Below the pieces are notes generated by a model, which was not told where the DNA came from, did no database searches, and saw nothing but the letters and a program-made list of their open reading frames with translations. A stretch of DNA of 64,000 nucleotides from positions 1,124,091 through 1,188,090 of the forward strand of contig NZ_CP061317.1 in the NCBI RefSeq assembly GCF_018688355.1, in the 5' to 3' direction. Positions 18,466 through 27,155 of this stretch are shown here, piece by piece (positions within the stretch are counted from its first letter, which is position 1; every line of letters begins with the position of its first letter). Both the position numbers and the translations under genes were made by a program. The DNA is from Polynucleobacter sp. AP-Elch-400A-B2 (GTDB lineage Bacteria > Pseudomonadota > Gammaproteobacteria > Burkholderiales > Burkholderiaceae).

Positions 18466-20292
18466 ATGATATTGCTTGATGATGCCCAAAGCACCACAGC
18501 AAAGCTGAGCAGTCGCCTGTATGAGTATGCGCTCCAGCTTTGGACCATCTATCCTCAGTCCAACCATGCACAGACAATTGCAGCTGTAGATCAATGCCTG
18601 CAAGATATCAATACAGCATTGGCGCAGGGAGAATACGTTGTCGCTGCGTTTGCATATGAGCTAGGTCTATACATACACAATATTGACGGACTAACTCAGC
18701 GTGAAAGTAATGAGCACCCATTAATACAGGCATGGTCTTTTAAGTCCTATGAAAGATTTAGCAAAGCGGATGTCGATACTTACATTGAAAAAAAGATAGC
18801 AACCCTAGAGCCTGAATCTCAAGTTGCAGGTGTTGCCAATCTTCAATTTTCTCTTGATCAAGAGAAGTTCACCTCTGATATTCAGGCTATTCAAGAGTAC
18901 ATTCGCAATGGCGATACTTATCAAATTAATCACACGTTTCGGATTACAGGTGAAGTCTATGGTGACCCACTCTCACTGTATGCACGATTAAGGGAGCGTC
19001 AGCCGGGAAGATTTGGCGCATTTATTGCGCAAGACTCACACTTTATTTTGTCCCAATCGCCCGAATTATTTATTCAGAAGCAAGGTAATACTTTGAAAGC
19101 CATGCCGATGAAAGGTACTGCTAGCGCATTGAATGACTCAGCCGAGCATTTATCCGCAGATGCAAAGAATCAAGCCGAAAATGTCATGATCGTCGATTTA
19201 TTGCGCAATGATCTGAGTCGACTTGCCTTACTAGGAACGGTCACCGTACCCAAGCTCTTTGAGGTTACTCAGTACGGCGATGTACTGCAAATGACATCGA
19301 CAGTTCAAGCTGAGATCAAGCCTGAAATGCAATTACGTGATGTACTTAATGCAGTATTTCCTTGTGGATCGGTAACGGGCGCTCCCAAGAAGCGCAGTAT
19401 GGAAATCATTCAAGAATTAGAGCCGCAAAATCGAGGCTACTATTGTGGCGCTCTGGGTTGGATTGATCCTGGTGGTGACTTTGCGTTTAGCGTTCCTATC
19501 CGCACCCTTGAAGTGAGTCATGATCCAAAAACACATGCTTCGCCCTTTTCCTTGGGTATAGGTGCTGGTATCACGATTGACTCTGAGCCCGAGCAGGAGT
19601 GGGAAGAGTGCCAAATTAAAGCTGCGTTCTTGAGCAAGTTACCCAGTCAATTGGGCTTGTTTGAAACTATCTTGGTCCGCCAAGGTCAGGCTCAGCATGT
19701 ACAAGCTCATCTAGCGCGCTTGGCTAATTCTGCTTTAGCGTTTGGTATTCCTTGCTCTATGCCGGACATGATGCAAATAATTGAGCATGGGTGTGCAAAC
19801 TGCTCAATTGATAGCGAGTATCGATTACGCTTGGATCTCGATCATCTTGGCATGGCAAGTTATCAAATAGCCCCCATCAAACCATTAGAAGGTTCAGTAA
19901 AAATATTTTGGGCAAAAGATATTCTGCCCGACTCAAGCATGGCGACCTTTCACTCTGGCAATATTTTATTAAGGCATAAGGTAAACATTCGCAAGGTCTA
20001 TGACCAAGCCTGGAGATTGGCAGAAAGCCTTAGTGGCTTTGATGCTCTATTTACAAATGAGCAAGGTTATGTCACCGAGGGTGGAAGAAGCAGTGTTTTT
20101 GTAAAATCTGGAGATCGGTGGCTTACACCCCCCCTATCTGCAGGTCTGTTACCAGGGGTTATGAGATCCATCATATTGAACGATCCCCAGTGGAATGCCC
20201 ATGAAGTCAGCCTGACTATTGATGATATTCAGAATGCAAAAGAGATTATGCTTAGTAATGCCATACGCGGTCACATTCCCGCCCATTTTTAG
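18466..20292 (+). CDS. pabB: fused aminodeoxychorismate synthase component I / 4-amino-4-deoxychorismate lyase
   Basis: The protein makes p-aminobenzoate for folate from chorismate. Residues 1 to about 385 are a PabB chorismate-binding domain: K216 in AMPMKGTAS is the lysine that distinguishes PabB from anthranilate synthase, and CGSVTGAPKKRSMEII follows. From about 395 to 608 a class-IV PLP domain (PabC) begins LGLFETILVRQ and carries HKVNIRKVYD with the expected PLP lysine and TEGGRSSVFV. The fusion gives both steps in one 608-residue chain; the glutaminase PabA is not in the window. The start has no obvious Shine-Dalgarno. Confidence 0.93.
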   Translation: MILLDDAQSTTAKLSSRLYEYALQLWTIYPQSNHAQTIAAVDQCLQDINTALAQGEYVVAAFAYELGLYIHNIDGLTQRESNEHPLIQAWSFKSYERFSKADVDTYIEKKIATLEPESQVAGVANLQFSLDQEKFTSDIQAIQEYIRNGDTYQINHTFRITGEVYGDPLSLYARLRERQPGRFGAFIAQDSHFILSQSPELFIQKQGNTLKAMPMKGTASALNDSAEHLSADAKNQAENVMIVDLLRNDLSRLALLGTVTVPKLFEVTQYGDVLQMTSTVQAEIKPEMQLRDVLNAVFPCGSVTGAPKKRSMEIIQELEPQNRGYYCGALGWIDPGGDFAFSVPIRTLEVSHDPKTHASPFSLGIGAGITIDSEPEQEWEECQIKAAFLSKLPSQLGLFETILVRQGQAQHVQAHLARLANSALAFGIPCSMPDMMQIIEHGCANCSIDSEYRLRLDLDHLGMASYQIAPIKPLEGSVKIFWAKDILPDSSMATFHSGNILLRHKVNIRKVYDQAWRLAESLSGFDALFTNEQGYVTEGGRSSVFVKSGDRWLTPPLSAGLLPGVMRSIILNDPQWNAHEVSLTIDDIQNAKEIMLSNAIRGHIPAHF

Positions 20293-20301
20293 AAAGTCCG
20301 C

Positions 20302-20862
20302 ATGAAGTTTTGCTCGCACTGTGCAGCGCCTATCAGCATCAAGATTCCTGCGGATGATTCGCGGGAGCGCCATGTCTGTGACTCTTGTGGAAGTATCCAT
20401 TATTTCAATCCACGTAATGTAGTTGGCAGCATTCCGGTCTTTGGCAAGCAAGTTTTACTGTGCCGTCGCGCCATAGAACCTCGCCATGGTTATTGGACTC
20501 TGCCTGCTGGATTCATGGAGCTTGGTGAAAGCACCAGTACTGGGGCAGCACGTGAAACACATGAAGAGGCTGGCGCTGTTGTTCAGATGGGCCCGCTCTA
20601 CTCTCTTCTCAATGTCCCGCATGCCGAACAAGTACATCTTTTTTATCTAGCTTCGATGAATTCGCCAAACTTTCAGGCAGGTGAAGAGAGTCTAGAAGTT
20701 GCTCTATTTGATGAGCAGGATATCCCATGGGATGACATTGCCTTTCCAACGGTAAAGCAAACTCTAGAATGGTTCTTTGCTGATCGTGCTGCTGGAGTAT
20801 TTGATTCTGGTAATGAATTTAGTGTTCGCAGCAGGGACATTCTGCCAACCGAAAAAATCTAA
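20302..20862 (+). CDS. Nudix hydrolase with N-terminal zinc ribbon
   Basis: This 186-residue protein has a four-cysteine zinc ribbon (C4, C7, C26, C29) followed by a Nudix domain with a complete box GX5EX7REX2EEXG at 70-91 (G70, E76, R84, E85, E88, E89, G91). The layout resembles NudC-type NADH pyrophosphatases but is shorter, and the substrate is open (ADP-ribose or dinucleotides are plausible). It lies between pabBC and aat with 9 and 13 bp gaps and belongs to the same transcription unit. Confidence 0.9.
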   Translation: MKFCSHCAAPISIKIPADDSRERHVCDSCGSIHYFNPRNVVGSIPVFGKQVLLCRRAIEPRHGYWTLPAGFMELGESTSTGAARETHEEAGAVVQMGPLYSLLNVPHAEQVHLFYLASMNSPNFQAGEESLEVALFDEQDIPWDDIAFPTVKQTLEWFFADRAAGVFDSGNEFSVRSRDILPTEKI

Positions 20863-20875
20863 GCGTCACAAACTC

Positions 20876-21613
20876 ATGAGCAACATCAACTGGCTGGGTT
20901 CTCAGGATGAATTTCCCAATCCAATTCATCATCCAGATCCCGACCCGAGCGTTCCCGGTTTAATTGCAGTCAGTGAGCGAATATATCCAGGACAGTTAGC
21001 TCGCGCATATCAAATGGGAATCTTTCCCTGGTACTCCGATAATCAACCAGTGTTGTGGTGGTCACCCAATCCCCGGATGGTATTAAAGCCCGATCACTTT
21101 AAATGCCATGACTCGTTGAAAAAATCCATTCGTCATTTTTTATCTGACCCTCGTAAAGAAATCTGGGTTGATGAAGACTTTAGTGCTGTGGTCCGCTCCT
21201 GTGCAACTGCGAACCGCAAGGATCAGGATGGCACTTGGATTACCCATGAAATCATGGATGCTTACACCAAGCTTCATGAAGAGGGTCATGCTCATAGTAT
21301 TGCCATCATGGAAGATGGTCGCTTGGTAGGCGGTCTCTATTGCGTCTCATTTGGCGGGATGGTTTTTGGTGAATCGATGTTTAGCCATCAAACGGATGCC
21401 TCAAAAATTGCTTTAGCTGCTCTTGCTGCCTGGTGCGAGCAAAATCAAGTGGGGATGATCGATTGTCAGCAAGAGACCGCTCACCTTAATTCTTTAGGGG
21501 CTGCACCAATTTCTCGCAATGAATTTTTAGCGCATCTGCAAGTTGCTTTAAATCAAACTAATATAGAGATTCCTTGGAAATTTGATAAACAGATTCTTGG
21601 TCACTGGTTATGA
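20876..21613 (+). CDS. aat: leucyl/phenylalanyl-tRNA-protein transferase
   Basis: Aat adds Leu or Phe from tRNA to N-terminal Arg/Lys of proteins, marking them for ClpAP. From the ATG at 20876 it has 245 residues. FPWYSDNQPVLWWSPNPRMVL, GTWITHEIMDAY, GGLYCVSFGGMVFGESMFS and DCQQETAHLNSLGA are family signatures. Its stop overlaps the start of the second N-degron transferase gene by 4 nt, so both branches are made together. Confidence 0.96.
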   Translation: MSNINWLGSQDEFPNPIHHPDPDPSVPGLIAVSERIYPGQLARAYQMGIFPWYSDNQPVLWWSPNPRMVLKPDHFKCHDSLKKSIRHFLSDPRKEIWVDEDFSAVVRSCATANRKDQDGTWITHEIMDAYTKLHEEGHAHSIAIMEDGRLVGGLYCVSFGGMVFGESMFSHQTDASKIALAALAAWCEQNQVGMIDCQQETAHLNSLGAAPISRNEFLAHLQVALNQTNIEIPWKFDKQILGHWL

Positions 21614-22356
21614 CTCAACTAAAAGAGCTTCCTCTTACTGAATTGCAGTTTTATGCAACTGCACCCTATCCCTGTAGCTATCTACCAGGAAAGACTGCAC
21701 GCTCGCAAGTCGCAACTCCCTCCCATTTAATACACGCTGATTTGTATGGTGAGCTAGTCAATGCGGGATTTCGTCGCAGTGGTTTATACACTTATCGACC
21801 TTATTGCGATGAATGCAATGCCTGTACTGCCACGCGCATTCCAGTGAAGCATTTCTCACCTAACCGTAGTCAAAAACGCAGCTGGAAAAAACATGTGGGA
21901 CTGGATATTCTCGTTCTCAATCTAGGCTATCAAGAAGAACACTATCAACTCTATCAACGTTATCAACATGAACGTCATGCTGGTGGGGATGTAGATCAAG
22001 ACGATCAAGATCAGTACATGCAGTTTTTATTGCAAAGCCGTGTTAACTCCAGAATTGTTGAGTTTCGGGATGGCCCACATGATTCACACCCAGGGCGTCT
22101 GCGCATGGTCAGTATGATCGATATCTTAGATCAAGGAATCTCTTCGGTTTATACCTTCTTTGATACCAGCAATGGCTCTGCAAGCTACGGAAGCTTCAGC
22201 ATCTTGTGGCAAATTCAGCAGGCTCTGGAGTTAGACCTTCCTTATCTCTACCTTGGTTACTACATTGAGCAAAGCGAAAAAATGTCCTATAAGGCGAAGT
22301 TTCAGCCTATCGAGGGCTTGATCGACGATCACTGGCAGCCCATCATTGGGCCATAA
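21610..22356 (+). CDS. bpt: aspartate/glutamate leucyltransferase
   Basis: Bpt (ATE1-related) adds Leu from tRNA to N-terminal Asp or Glu. The 248-residue protein shows the N-terminal ATE domain with CPYLPG-like YPCSYLPGKTARSQ (Cys at 17), FRRSGLYTYRPYCDECNACTATRIPV, and the C-terminal domain with YTFFDTSNGSASYGSFS, LPYLYLGYYIEQSEKMSYKA and the usual PIEGL. Coupling with aat (4-nt overlap) shows both act on the same degradation route. It is followed by pyrD at 9 bp. Confidence 0.95.
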   Translation: MTQLKELPLTELQFYATAPYPCSYLPGKTARSQVATPSHLIHADLYGELVNAGFRRSGLYTYRPYCDECNACTATRIPVKHFSPNRSQKRSWKKHVGLDILVLNLGYQEEHYQLYQRYQHERHAGGDVDQDDQDQYMQFLLQSRVNSRIVEFRDGPHDSHPGRLRMVSMIDILDQGISSVYTFFDTSNGSASYGSFSILWQIQQALELDLPYLYLGYYIEQSEKMSYKAKFQPIEGLIDDHWQPIIGP

Positions 22357-22365
22357 TATCCATTC

Positions 22366-23400
22366 ATGATTGATAGCTACCCTCTTCTGCGTTCCTGGCT
22401 TTTTTCTTTAGATCCAGAGCAAGCCCACAACCTCACCATGAGCAATCTAGATCGTGCTGAGCGCTGGGGTTTATTGCGCCACTTGATCGATCAACCCGCC
22501 CTAGATCCACGAACATTGTGCGGCATTACTTTTCCAAATCCAGTGGGGCTTGCTGCTGGCCTCGATAAAGATGGTAGGCATATTGATGCGCTGGGGACCC
22601 TAGGCTTTGGCTTTTTAGAAATTGGTACTGTTACCCCAAAACCGCAACCCGGCAACCCAAAACCTCGGATGTTTCGTTTGCCACAAGCCCAGGCTCTCAT
22701 TAATCGCATGGGCTTTAATAATGATGGTGTTGATACTTGCGTAAAGCGTGTACGCAATTCCGCTTATTGGCAGAATGGCGGTATTGTTGGTCTCAATATC
22801 GGCAAGAATGCGAGCACCCCCATCGAAGATGCTGCAAGCGATTACGTAACGGCCATGGAAGCAGTCTATGAGGTGGCCTCGTACATCACTGTCAATATCT
22901 CATCGCCTAATACCCAGAATTTACGCGCTCTCCAAGGTGAAGATATGCTGCGCTCTTTATTGCAATCGCTGCATATTGCGCGTGAAGCTTTGAGTGATCG
23001 ATTCGGTGTACGTAAACCCCTCTTTTTAAAAATCGCACCAGACCTTGAGCAAAACGATATCAAACTCATTGCTGATCTCTTGGTGGAATTTAAGATTGAT
23101 GCCATCATTGCTACCAATACAACGATTGCCCGAGATGCTGTCCAAGAGCTTGAATTCGGCAAAGAAGCTGGTGGCCTCTCTGGGGCGCCTGTGCGTCAGG
23201 TCTCTACCGAAGTAGTCAGAAGCCTAAAAGAGTATTTAGGCGATGCCATTCCGATTGTTGGCGTTGGCGGCATTATGACTGGTAAGGATGCCAAAGAAAA
23301 GCTTGCTGCTGGTGCCAGCCTAGTTCAAATTTATAGTGGCTTGATCTATCGTGGGCCTAAATTAATCTCTGAGTGCGCTGCTGCCCTAAAGGGCCATTAG
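22366..23400 (+). CDS. pyrD: dihydroorotate dehydrogenase (quinone), class 2
   Basis: PyrD oxidises dihydroorotate to orotate in pyrimidine synthesis, passing electrons to membrane quinone through FMN. The 344-residue protein has the class-2 N-terminal extension (PLLRSWLFSLDPEQAHNLT) and the core motifs NPVGLAAGLDKDG, GFLEIGTVTPKPQPGNPKPR, NRMGFNN, VNISSPNTQNLR (the catalytic Ser of class 2 is in this region) and GVGGIMTGKDAKEKL. It ends the plus-strand series before the iclR gene. Confidence 0.97.
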   Translation: MIDSYPLLRSWLFSLDPEQAHNLTMSNLDRAERWGLLRHLIDQPALDPRTLCGITFPNPVGLAAGLDKDGRHIDALGTLGFGFLEIGTVTPKPQPGNPKPRMFRLPQAQALINRMGFNNDGVDTCVKRVRNSAYWQNGGIVGLNIGKNASTPIEDAASDYVTAMEAVYEVASYITVNISSPNTQNLRALQGEDMLRSLLQSLHIAREALSDRFGVRKPLFLKIAPDLEQNDIKLIADLLVEFKIDAIIATNTTIARDAVQELEFGKEAGGLSGAPVRQVSTEVVRSLKEYLGDAIPIVGVGGIMTGKDAKEKLAAGASLVQIYSGLIYRGPKLISECAAALKGH

Positions 23401-23434
23401 GCCCCAAAAAACACTTTTTTAGAATTGCGATGGT

Positions 23435-23451
23435 ATTTCATATTGTGCAAT
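23435..23451. promoter_or_regulatory. candidate IclR-family operator
   Basis: The 17-base ATTTCATATTGTGCAAT is an imperfect palindrome: the arms ATTnCAnA and TnTGnAAT pair at most positions around a central T. It lies 29-45 bp upstream of the IclR gene start, where such regulators often repress themselves. Assignment is by position and symmetry only. Confidence 0.4.
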
Positions 23452-23479
23452 TTGAGTAAAAATCGCTACAATTGACAGC

Positions 23480-24298
23480 ATGGCATTGAATAGATCAGAA
23501 AAAGTTACAAAATCACCAGGCGAAGCTGGCAAAACAGCGATTCAGGTGGTGGAACGCATGATGAACCTGCTCGATGCCCTTGCATCCCACGAAGAGTCCA
23601 GTAGCCTTAAAAACCTTGCAGAAGAGACTGATTTACACCCCTCCACAGCTCACCGCATTCTCAATGACTTGGTAGCCTGCCGCTTGGTGGAGCGTGGCGA
23701 TGGTGGTACATACCGCCTTGGTCTGAAGCTACTTGAGCTGGGCAACCTCGTCAAAGCCCGTTTATCGGTCCGTGAGGCAGCACAAGCGCCCATGCGGGCA
23801 TTGCACAAGCTTACCGGAGAAACTATCAACCTTTCTGTTCGCCAAGGTGATGAGATTGTCTATATTGACCGCGCCTATAGCGAACGATCTGGCATGCAAG
23901 TGGTTCGGGCTATTGGTGGTCGCGCACCGCTACACCTAACATCAGTTGGCAAACTATTTCTGGCAAGCGATGATCCAAGCCAAGTTCGTGCTTATGTCAC
24001 ACGCACCGGTTTAGCTGGCCACACCAAAAACAGCATTACCGAATTGGGAAAATTAGATTCAGAACTCAATCAAGTTCGCAAGTTAGGCCATGCGAGTGAC
24101 AATGAGGAGCTAGAGTTGGGTGTCAGTTGCGTAGCAGCCGAAATTTATGATGACAGTGGTAAGTTGGTTGCAGGACTCTCATTAAGCTCACCTACCGATC
24201 GTATTCAGACGGAGTGGCTCAAGCTTCTGCAAGATACTGCACTGCAAATTTCTAAGGGGATGGGTTACAAACCCAAAATCAGCGACCCTCATTCTTAA
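23480..24298 (+). CDS. IclR family transcriptional regulator
   Basis: This 272-residue regulator has an N-terminal winged helix (about 20-85; SSLKNLAEETDLHPSTAHRILNDLVACRLVERG) and a C-terminal effector domain (about 100-260; RQGDEIVYIDRAYSERSGMQV, GRAPLHLTSVGKLFLA and ELELGVSCVAAEIYDDSG). IclR proteins usually control nearby catabolic genes, but none is adjacent: pyrD lies upstream and pbpG is convergent. The target is therefore likely to be elsewhere or itself. Confidence 0.92.
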   Translation: MALNRSEKVTKSPGEAGKTAIQVVERMMNLLDALASHEESSSLKNLAEETDLHPSTAHRILNDLVACRLVERGDGGTYRLGLKLLELGNLVKARLSVREAAQAPMRALHKLTGETINLSVRQGDEIVYIDRAYSERSGMQVVRAIGGRAPLHLTSVGKLFLASDDPSQVRAYVTRTGLAGHTKNSITELGKLDSELNQVRKLGHASDNEELELGVSCVAAEIYDDSGKLVAGLSLSSPTDRIQTEWLKLLQDTALQISKGMGYKPKISDPHS

Positions 24299-24312
24299 AA
24301 CTCAAGCCTGCT

Positions 24313-24329
24313 TAGGAATGCAATTCCTA
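24313..24329. other. short perfect hairpin between convergent genes
   Basis: TAGGAAT (24313-24319) and ATTCCTA (24323-24329) pair around a GCA loop between iclR and pbpG; the right arm includes the pbpG stop codon. There is no T-tract on either side, so it is not a standard intrinsic terminator. It may limit read-through or protect 3' ends. Confidence 0.35.
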
Positions 24330-25367
24330 CATCAAGCGACGAATTGCCTGAGGTTCACCCATTGGCATACGTTCATACCAATCGCGCACTCTCACAGCAT
24401 CGGCAAAACGCGATTGCGTTCCAACAGAATCCAAGAAAACCAGTAGCAATGGTGTGTTGTTCACACGGGCCTGCATCACTAAGCACTTGCCTGCTGCGTT
24501 AATAAATCCTGTTTTTTGCAAGCCGATATTCATATCACCTGCACGTACCAAGCGATTGGTATTGAGAAACTTCTGTGGTCGCTTGCCAATCATCATCGTC
24601 AAATCTGGCCAGGTAGAAAACTCACGAATCATTTTGTATTGATAAGCAACACTCAACATACGTGCCAGGTCTTCTGCGGAAGCAACGTTTTCACTTAAAA
24701 GGCCAGTAGGATCAGCAAAATGAGAATGTGTCATCCCGATCTCTTTTGCTTTCCGGTTCATGGCATCAATAAATGCAGAAATGCCACCTGGGTAGTTTCG
24801 TCCAAGCGTGTAGGCTGCGCGATTCTCAGAGGACATTAGCGCTAACAAGAGCGCCTCCTCTCTCGTCAATACCGTTCCCCCAGCAAGACGGGACGTGCGA
24901 TATATATTGACGTCATCGGCATTGATGACAATGGTTTCATCTAGAGGCAATTTGGAGTCAAGTACAACCATTGCAGTCATCAGCTTAGTAATGGAAGCGA
25001 TCGGCAAACTGACCGAGGAGTTCTTTTCAAAATACACTTCCTTAGTATCTTGATTAACGACCATGGCCACGCTGGACTTCAAGCTCAAATCGTCGTTTTG
25101 ACCTCGTAAACCCAGCGCCGTTGCAAATGAAGGTCTTGCTGGGATAACAGACTCGACTGAACGAGTAACAGTAGTCCTCACTGTTTTTGGTTTTTTAGAT
25201 GATTTAACTAGCTTTTTAGACTCTGATTTTGCAGGTGCCTTTGCTGCTGATTTGGTGGACTTTGCAGTTTGGGAATCTGAGTTAGCAGCGATTACCAGAG
25301 AGGAGCTAGCAACTCCAAACGAGATAAGGCAGATGTGGACAAGGGGCCAAAAACGATTCAAACACAT
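24327..25367 (-). CDS. pbpG: D-alanyl-D-alanine endopeptidase (PBP7 type)
   Basis: This penicillin-binding serine peptidase trims or cleaves cross-links in peptidoglycan in the periplasm. The 346 residues hold a signal peptide (1 to about 28), a Lys/Ser/Ala-rich linker (about 30-75) and an S11 peptidase domain with S125-x-x-K128 (SITK), S180-x-N182 (SEN) and the K285-T-G triad box. The domain and the lack of a C-terminal amphipathic anchor match PBP7 (PbpG) rather than DacA. It stands alone, convergent with iclR. Confidence 0.9.
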   Translation of the reverse strand: MCLNRFWPLVHICLISFGVASSSLVIAANSDSQTAKSTKSAAKAPAKSESKKLVKSSKKPKTVRTTVTRSVESVIPARPSFATALGLRGQNDDLSLKSSVAMVVNQDTKEVYFEKNSSVSLPIASITKLMTAMVVLDSKLPLDETIVINADDVNIYRTSRLAGGTVLTREEALLLALMSSENRAAYTLGRNYPGGISAFIDAMNRKAKEIGMTHSHFADPTGLLSENVASAEDLARMLSVAYQYKMIREFSTWPDLTMMIGKRPQKFLNTNRLVRAGDMNIGLQKTGFINAAGKCLVMQARVNNTPLLLVFLDSVGTQSRFADAVRVRDWYERMPMGEPQAIRRLM

Positions 25368-25454
25368 CCCAAATTGCCTTCCAAAACTTTTAACATACGG
25401 AATGATAAATAACTTTTACTTCTCGGCTGCAGTTTTTTTACCATTAGAGGTAGC

Positions 25455-26342
25455 TTATTCTGCAATCGTAGCAACAGCGCCTGTTTGACCTCGATTAACT
25501 AGAACAACTCCAGTCATCGTGAGCAATAAACCACCTGCCATCATAAAGGTAAAGGGTTCGCCGAATAAGAACCATGCCATCGCCGCAGTGGTGGGTGGCG
25601 TTAAATACAGGAGACTCGTTACCTTAGTTGCAGCCCCCTTACGAATCATCATAAAGAGCAAGCTGATGGAGCCTATCGAGAGCGGGAAAATCGCCCACAG
25701 CAATGCTCCAATGACTGGGGCATTCCAGACCATGACAGCAGACTCAAAGTAATACATACAAACAAAGCAAAGTATGGCGGATACGCCAAACTGAATCGAT
25801 GAGCCTGCCCGTAAGTCAAAGACTGGACAGAATTTCTTTTGATAGAGAGTGCCAAACGTAATTGAGAGTAAGGCAGCAAAAGCCAATACGTAACTCAATG
25901 GAGGAATGTAGGTGAAGACAATTTTTTCAGCTACAACCAGAGCTACCCCAGCAAATCCGAAACCCAAACCAATCCACTGGCGTCCCGTAACTTTTTCAGA
26001 TACCCAGGCAGCGAACCAAGCGGTCAGAATGGGCTGCAAGCCCACGATGATTGCTACCAGACCTGCAGTCATCCCCAGGCGGACTGCGAACCAAACCCCT
26101 AATAGATAGCCGAACTGGAGCAATATGCCAGCAACCGCTATGTGCTTGAATTGAGACCAACTTGGCCAGCTGATTCTCCAGACAAGGCTTAGGCATGCCA
26201 TAGCCATTAGTACCCCTGAGAAACGCCAAAACAGGAAGGTGGCGGGTTCAACATAAGGCATGGCTAAGCGTGCAATAACAAAGCCCGTACTCCAAATCAA
26301 TACAAATAAGGGGGCAATTAGGCTGTCAAGCTTGAATCTCAT
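25455..26342 (-). CDS. EamA/DMT family transporter
   Basis: This 295-residue inner-membrane protein has ten predicted helices in two EamA repeats (about 5-137 and 150-285). WSTGFVIARLAMPYVEPATFLFWRF in the first repeat and LLYLTPPTTAAMAWFLFGEPFT in the second are family signatures. DMT carriers export amino acids, metabolites or drugs; the substrate cannot be read from the sequence. The gene stands alone between pbpG and the divergent phasin gene. Confidence 0.9.
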   Translation of the reverse strand: MRFKLDSLIAPLFVLIWSTGFVIARLAMPYVEPATFLFWRFSGVLMAMACLSLVWRISWPSWSQFKHIAVAGILLQFGYLLGVWFAVRLGMTAGLVAIIVGLQPILTAWFAAWVSEKVTGRQWIGLGFGFAGVALVVAEKIVFTYIPPLSYVLAFAALLSITFGTLYQKKFCPVFDLRAGSSIQFGVSAILCFVCMYYFESAVMVWNAPVIGALLWAIFPLSIGSISLLFMMIRKGAATKVTSLLYLTPPTTAAMAWFLFGEPFTFMMAGGLLLTMTGVVLVNRGQTGAVATIAE

Positions 26343-26470
26343 GGATAACTTATTGAAAGTGTGGGATTTTTAATTAAGCTATGATTTTAGGCCTATTTCT
26401 TAAGCCTCTGTCCAGATCTTGGGGCACTGCAATATAAACATTAAATACTACTCAATGCAGCCTAAATGAA

Positions 26471-26500
26471 TTGACATTGTGCAGATATAGCTCATAGTAA
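26471..26500 (+). promoter_or_regulatory. promoter candidate of the phasin gene
   Basis: A perfect TTGACA (26471-26476) is followed after 18 bp by TAGTAA (26495-26500), a weak -10; CATAGT two bases earlier is an alternative. The start site would fall near 26507, about 28 nt before the phasin ATG at 26535. The -35 is strong, the -10 uncertain. Confidence 0.45.
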
Positions 26501-26534
26501 GCAAAGCCATGAAATCATGAAGAAAGGTATTGAT

Positions 26535-27101
26535 ATGAAATTAACGCCCGAACAAATAGCTGCAGCACAAAAAGCGAACCTAGAAACTTTAAGCGGGCTA
26601 ACCAATCAAGCACTACAGAGCATAGAGAAATTAATTGAGCTTAATATGCATATCGCCAAGCAAAGCCTAAGTGAAAGCATGAGTAGTGCCAAGAAAGCAC
26701 TTGAAGTCAAAGATATTCAACAACTCCTTGCCCATCAGGCGGAAGCAGTCCAACCTATGGCTGAGAAAATTATGGCCTATAGCCGCCATCTTTATGAATT
26801 AGCGCATGAGACTCAAGCAAGTTTTACTAAGTCTGCTGAAAAAGAATTTCAAGCGGGCCAGAGAAAAATGAATGCCTTAGTAGAAGACTGGACTAAGGCT
26901 GCGCCAGCGGGCTCAGATGCTGCAGTACATGCTATGAAACATGCAATCACTTCTGCTGCTAATGTATTTGAAACTAGCCAGAAGGCAGTGAAGCATGCTG
27001 TAGAAGTTGCGCAAACAAATATGAACCATGCTGCTAGCGCAGTTGAAACGAAGGTGCAATCAGGCAATAAAACGGTGAGTAAAAAAAACAATAAGAAATA
27101 A
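26535..27101 (+). CDS. phasin family protein
   Basis: Phasins coat polyhydroxyalkanoate granules. From the ATG at 26535 (AAAGG 7 nt upstream) this protein has 188 residues, is entirely helical in character and ends in a Lys-rich tail (KKNNKK). KANLETLSGLTNQALQSIEKLIELN near the N-terminus is the usual phasin_2 pattern, and the C-terminal third has Ala-rich amphipathic repeats that could form a coiled coil. An ATG 18 nt upstream is possible. Together with the 3-hydroxybutyryl-CoA dehydrogenase it suggests the organism stores PHA; no synthase is in the window. Confidence 0.9.
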   Translation: MKLTPEQIAAAQKANLETLSGLTNQALQSIEKLIELNMHIAKQSLSESMSSAKKALEVKDIQQLLAHQAEAVQPMAEKIMAYSRHLYELAHETQASFTKSAEKEFQAGQRKMNALVEDWTKAAPAGSDAAVHAMKHAITSAANVFETSQKAVKHAVEVAQTNMNHAASAVETKVQSGNKTVSKKNNKK

Positions 27102-27155
27102 TGACTATGTAATGACTACATCACTCTTATTGAAAAGATGTACAAAGAGGATTAT

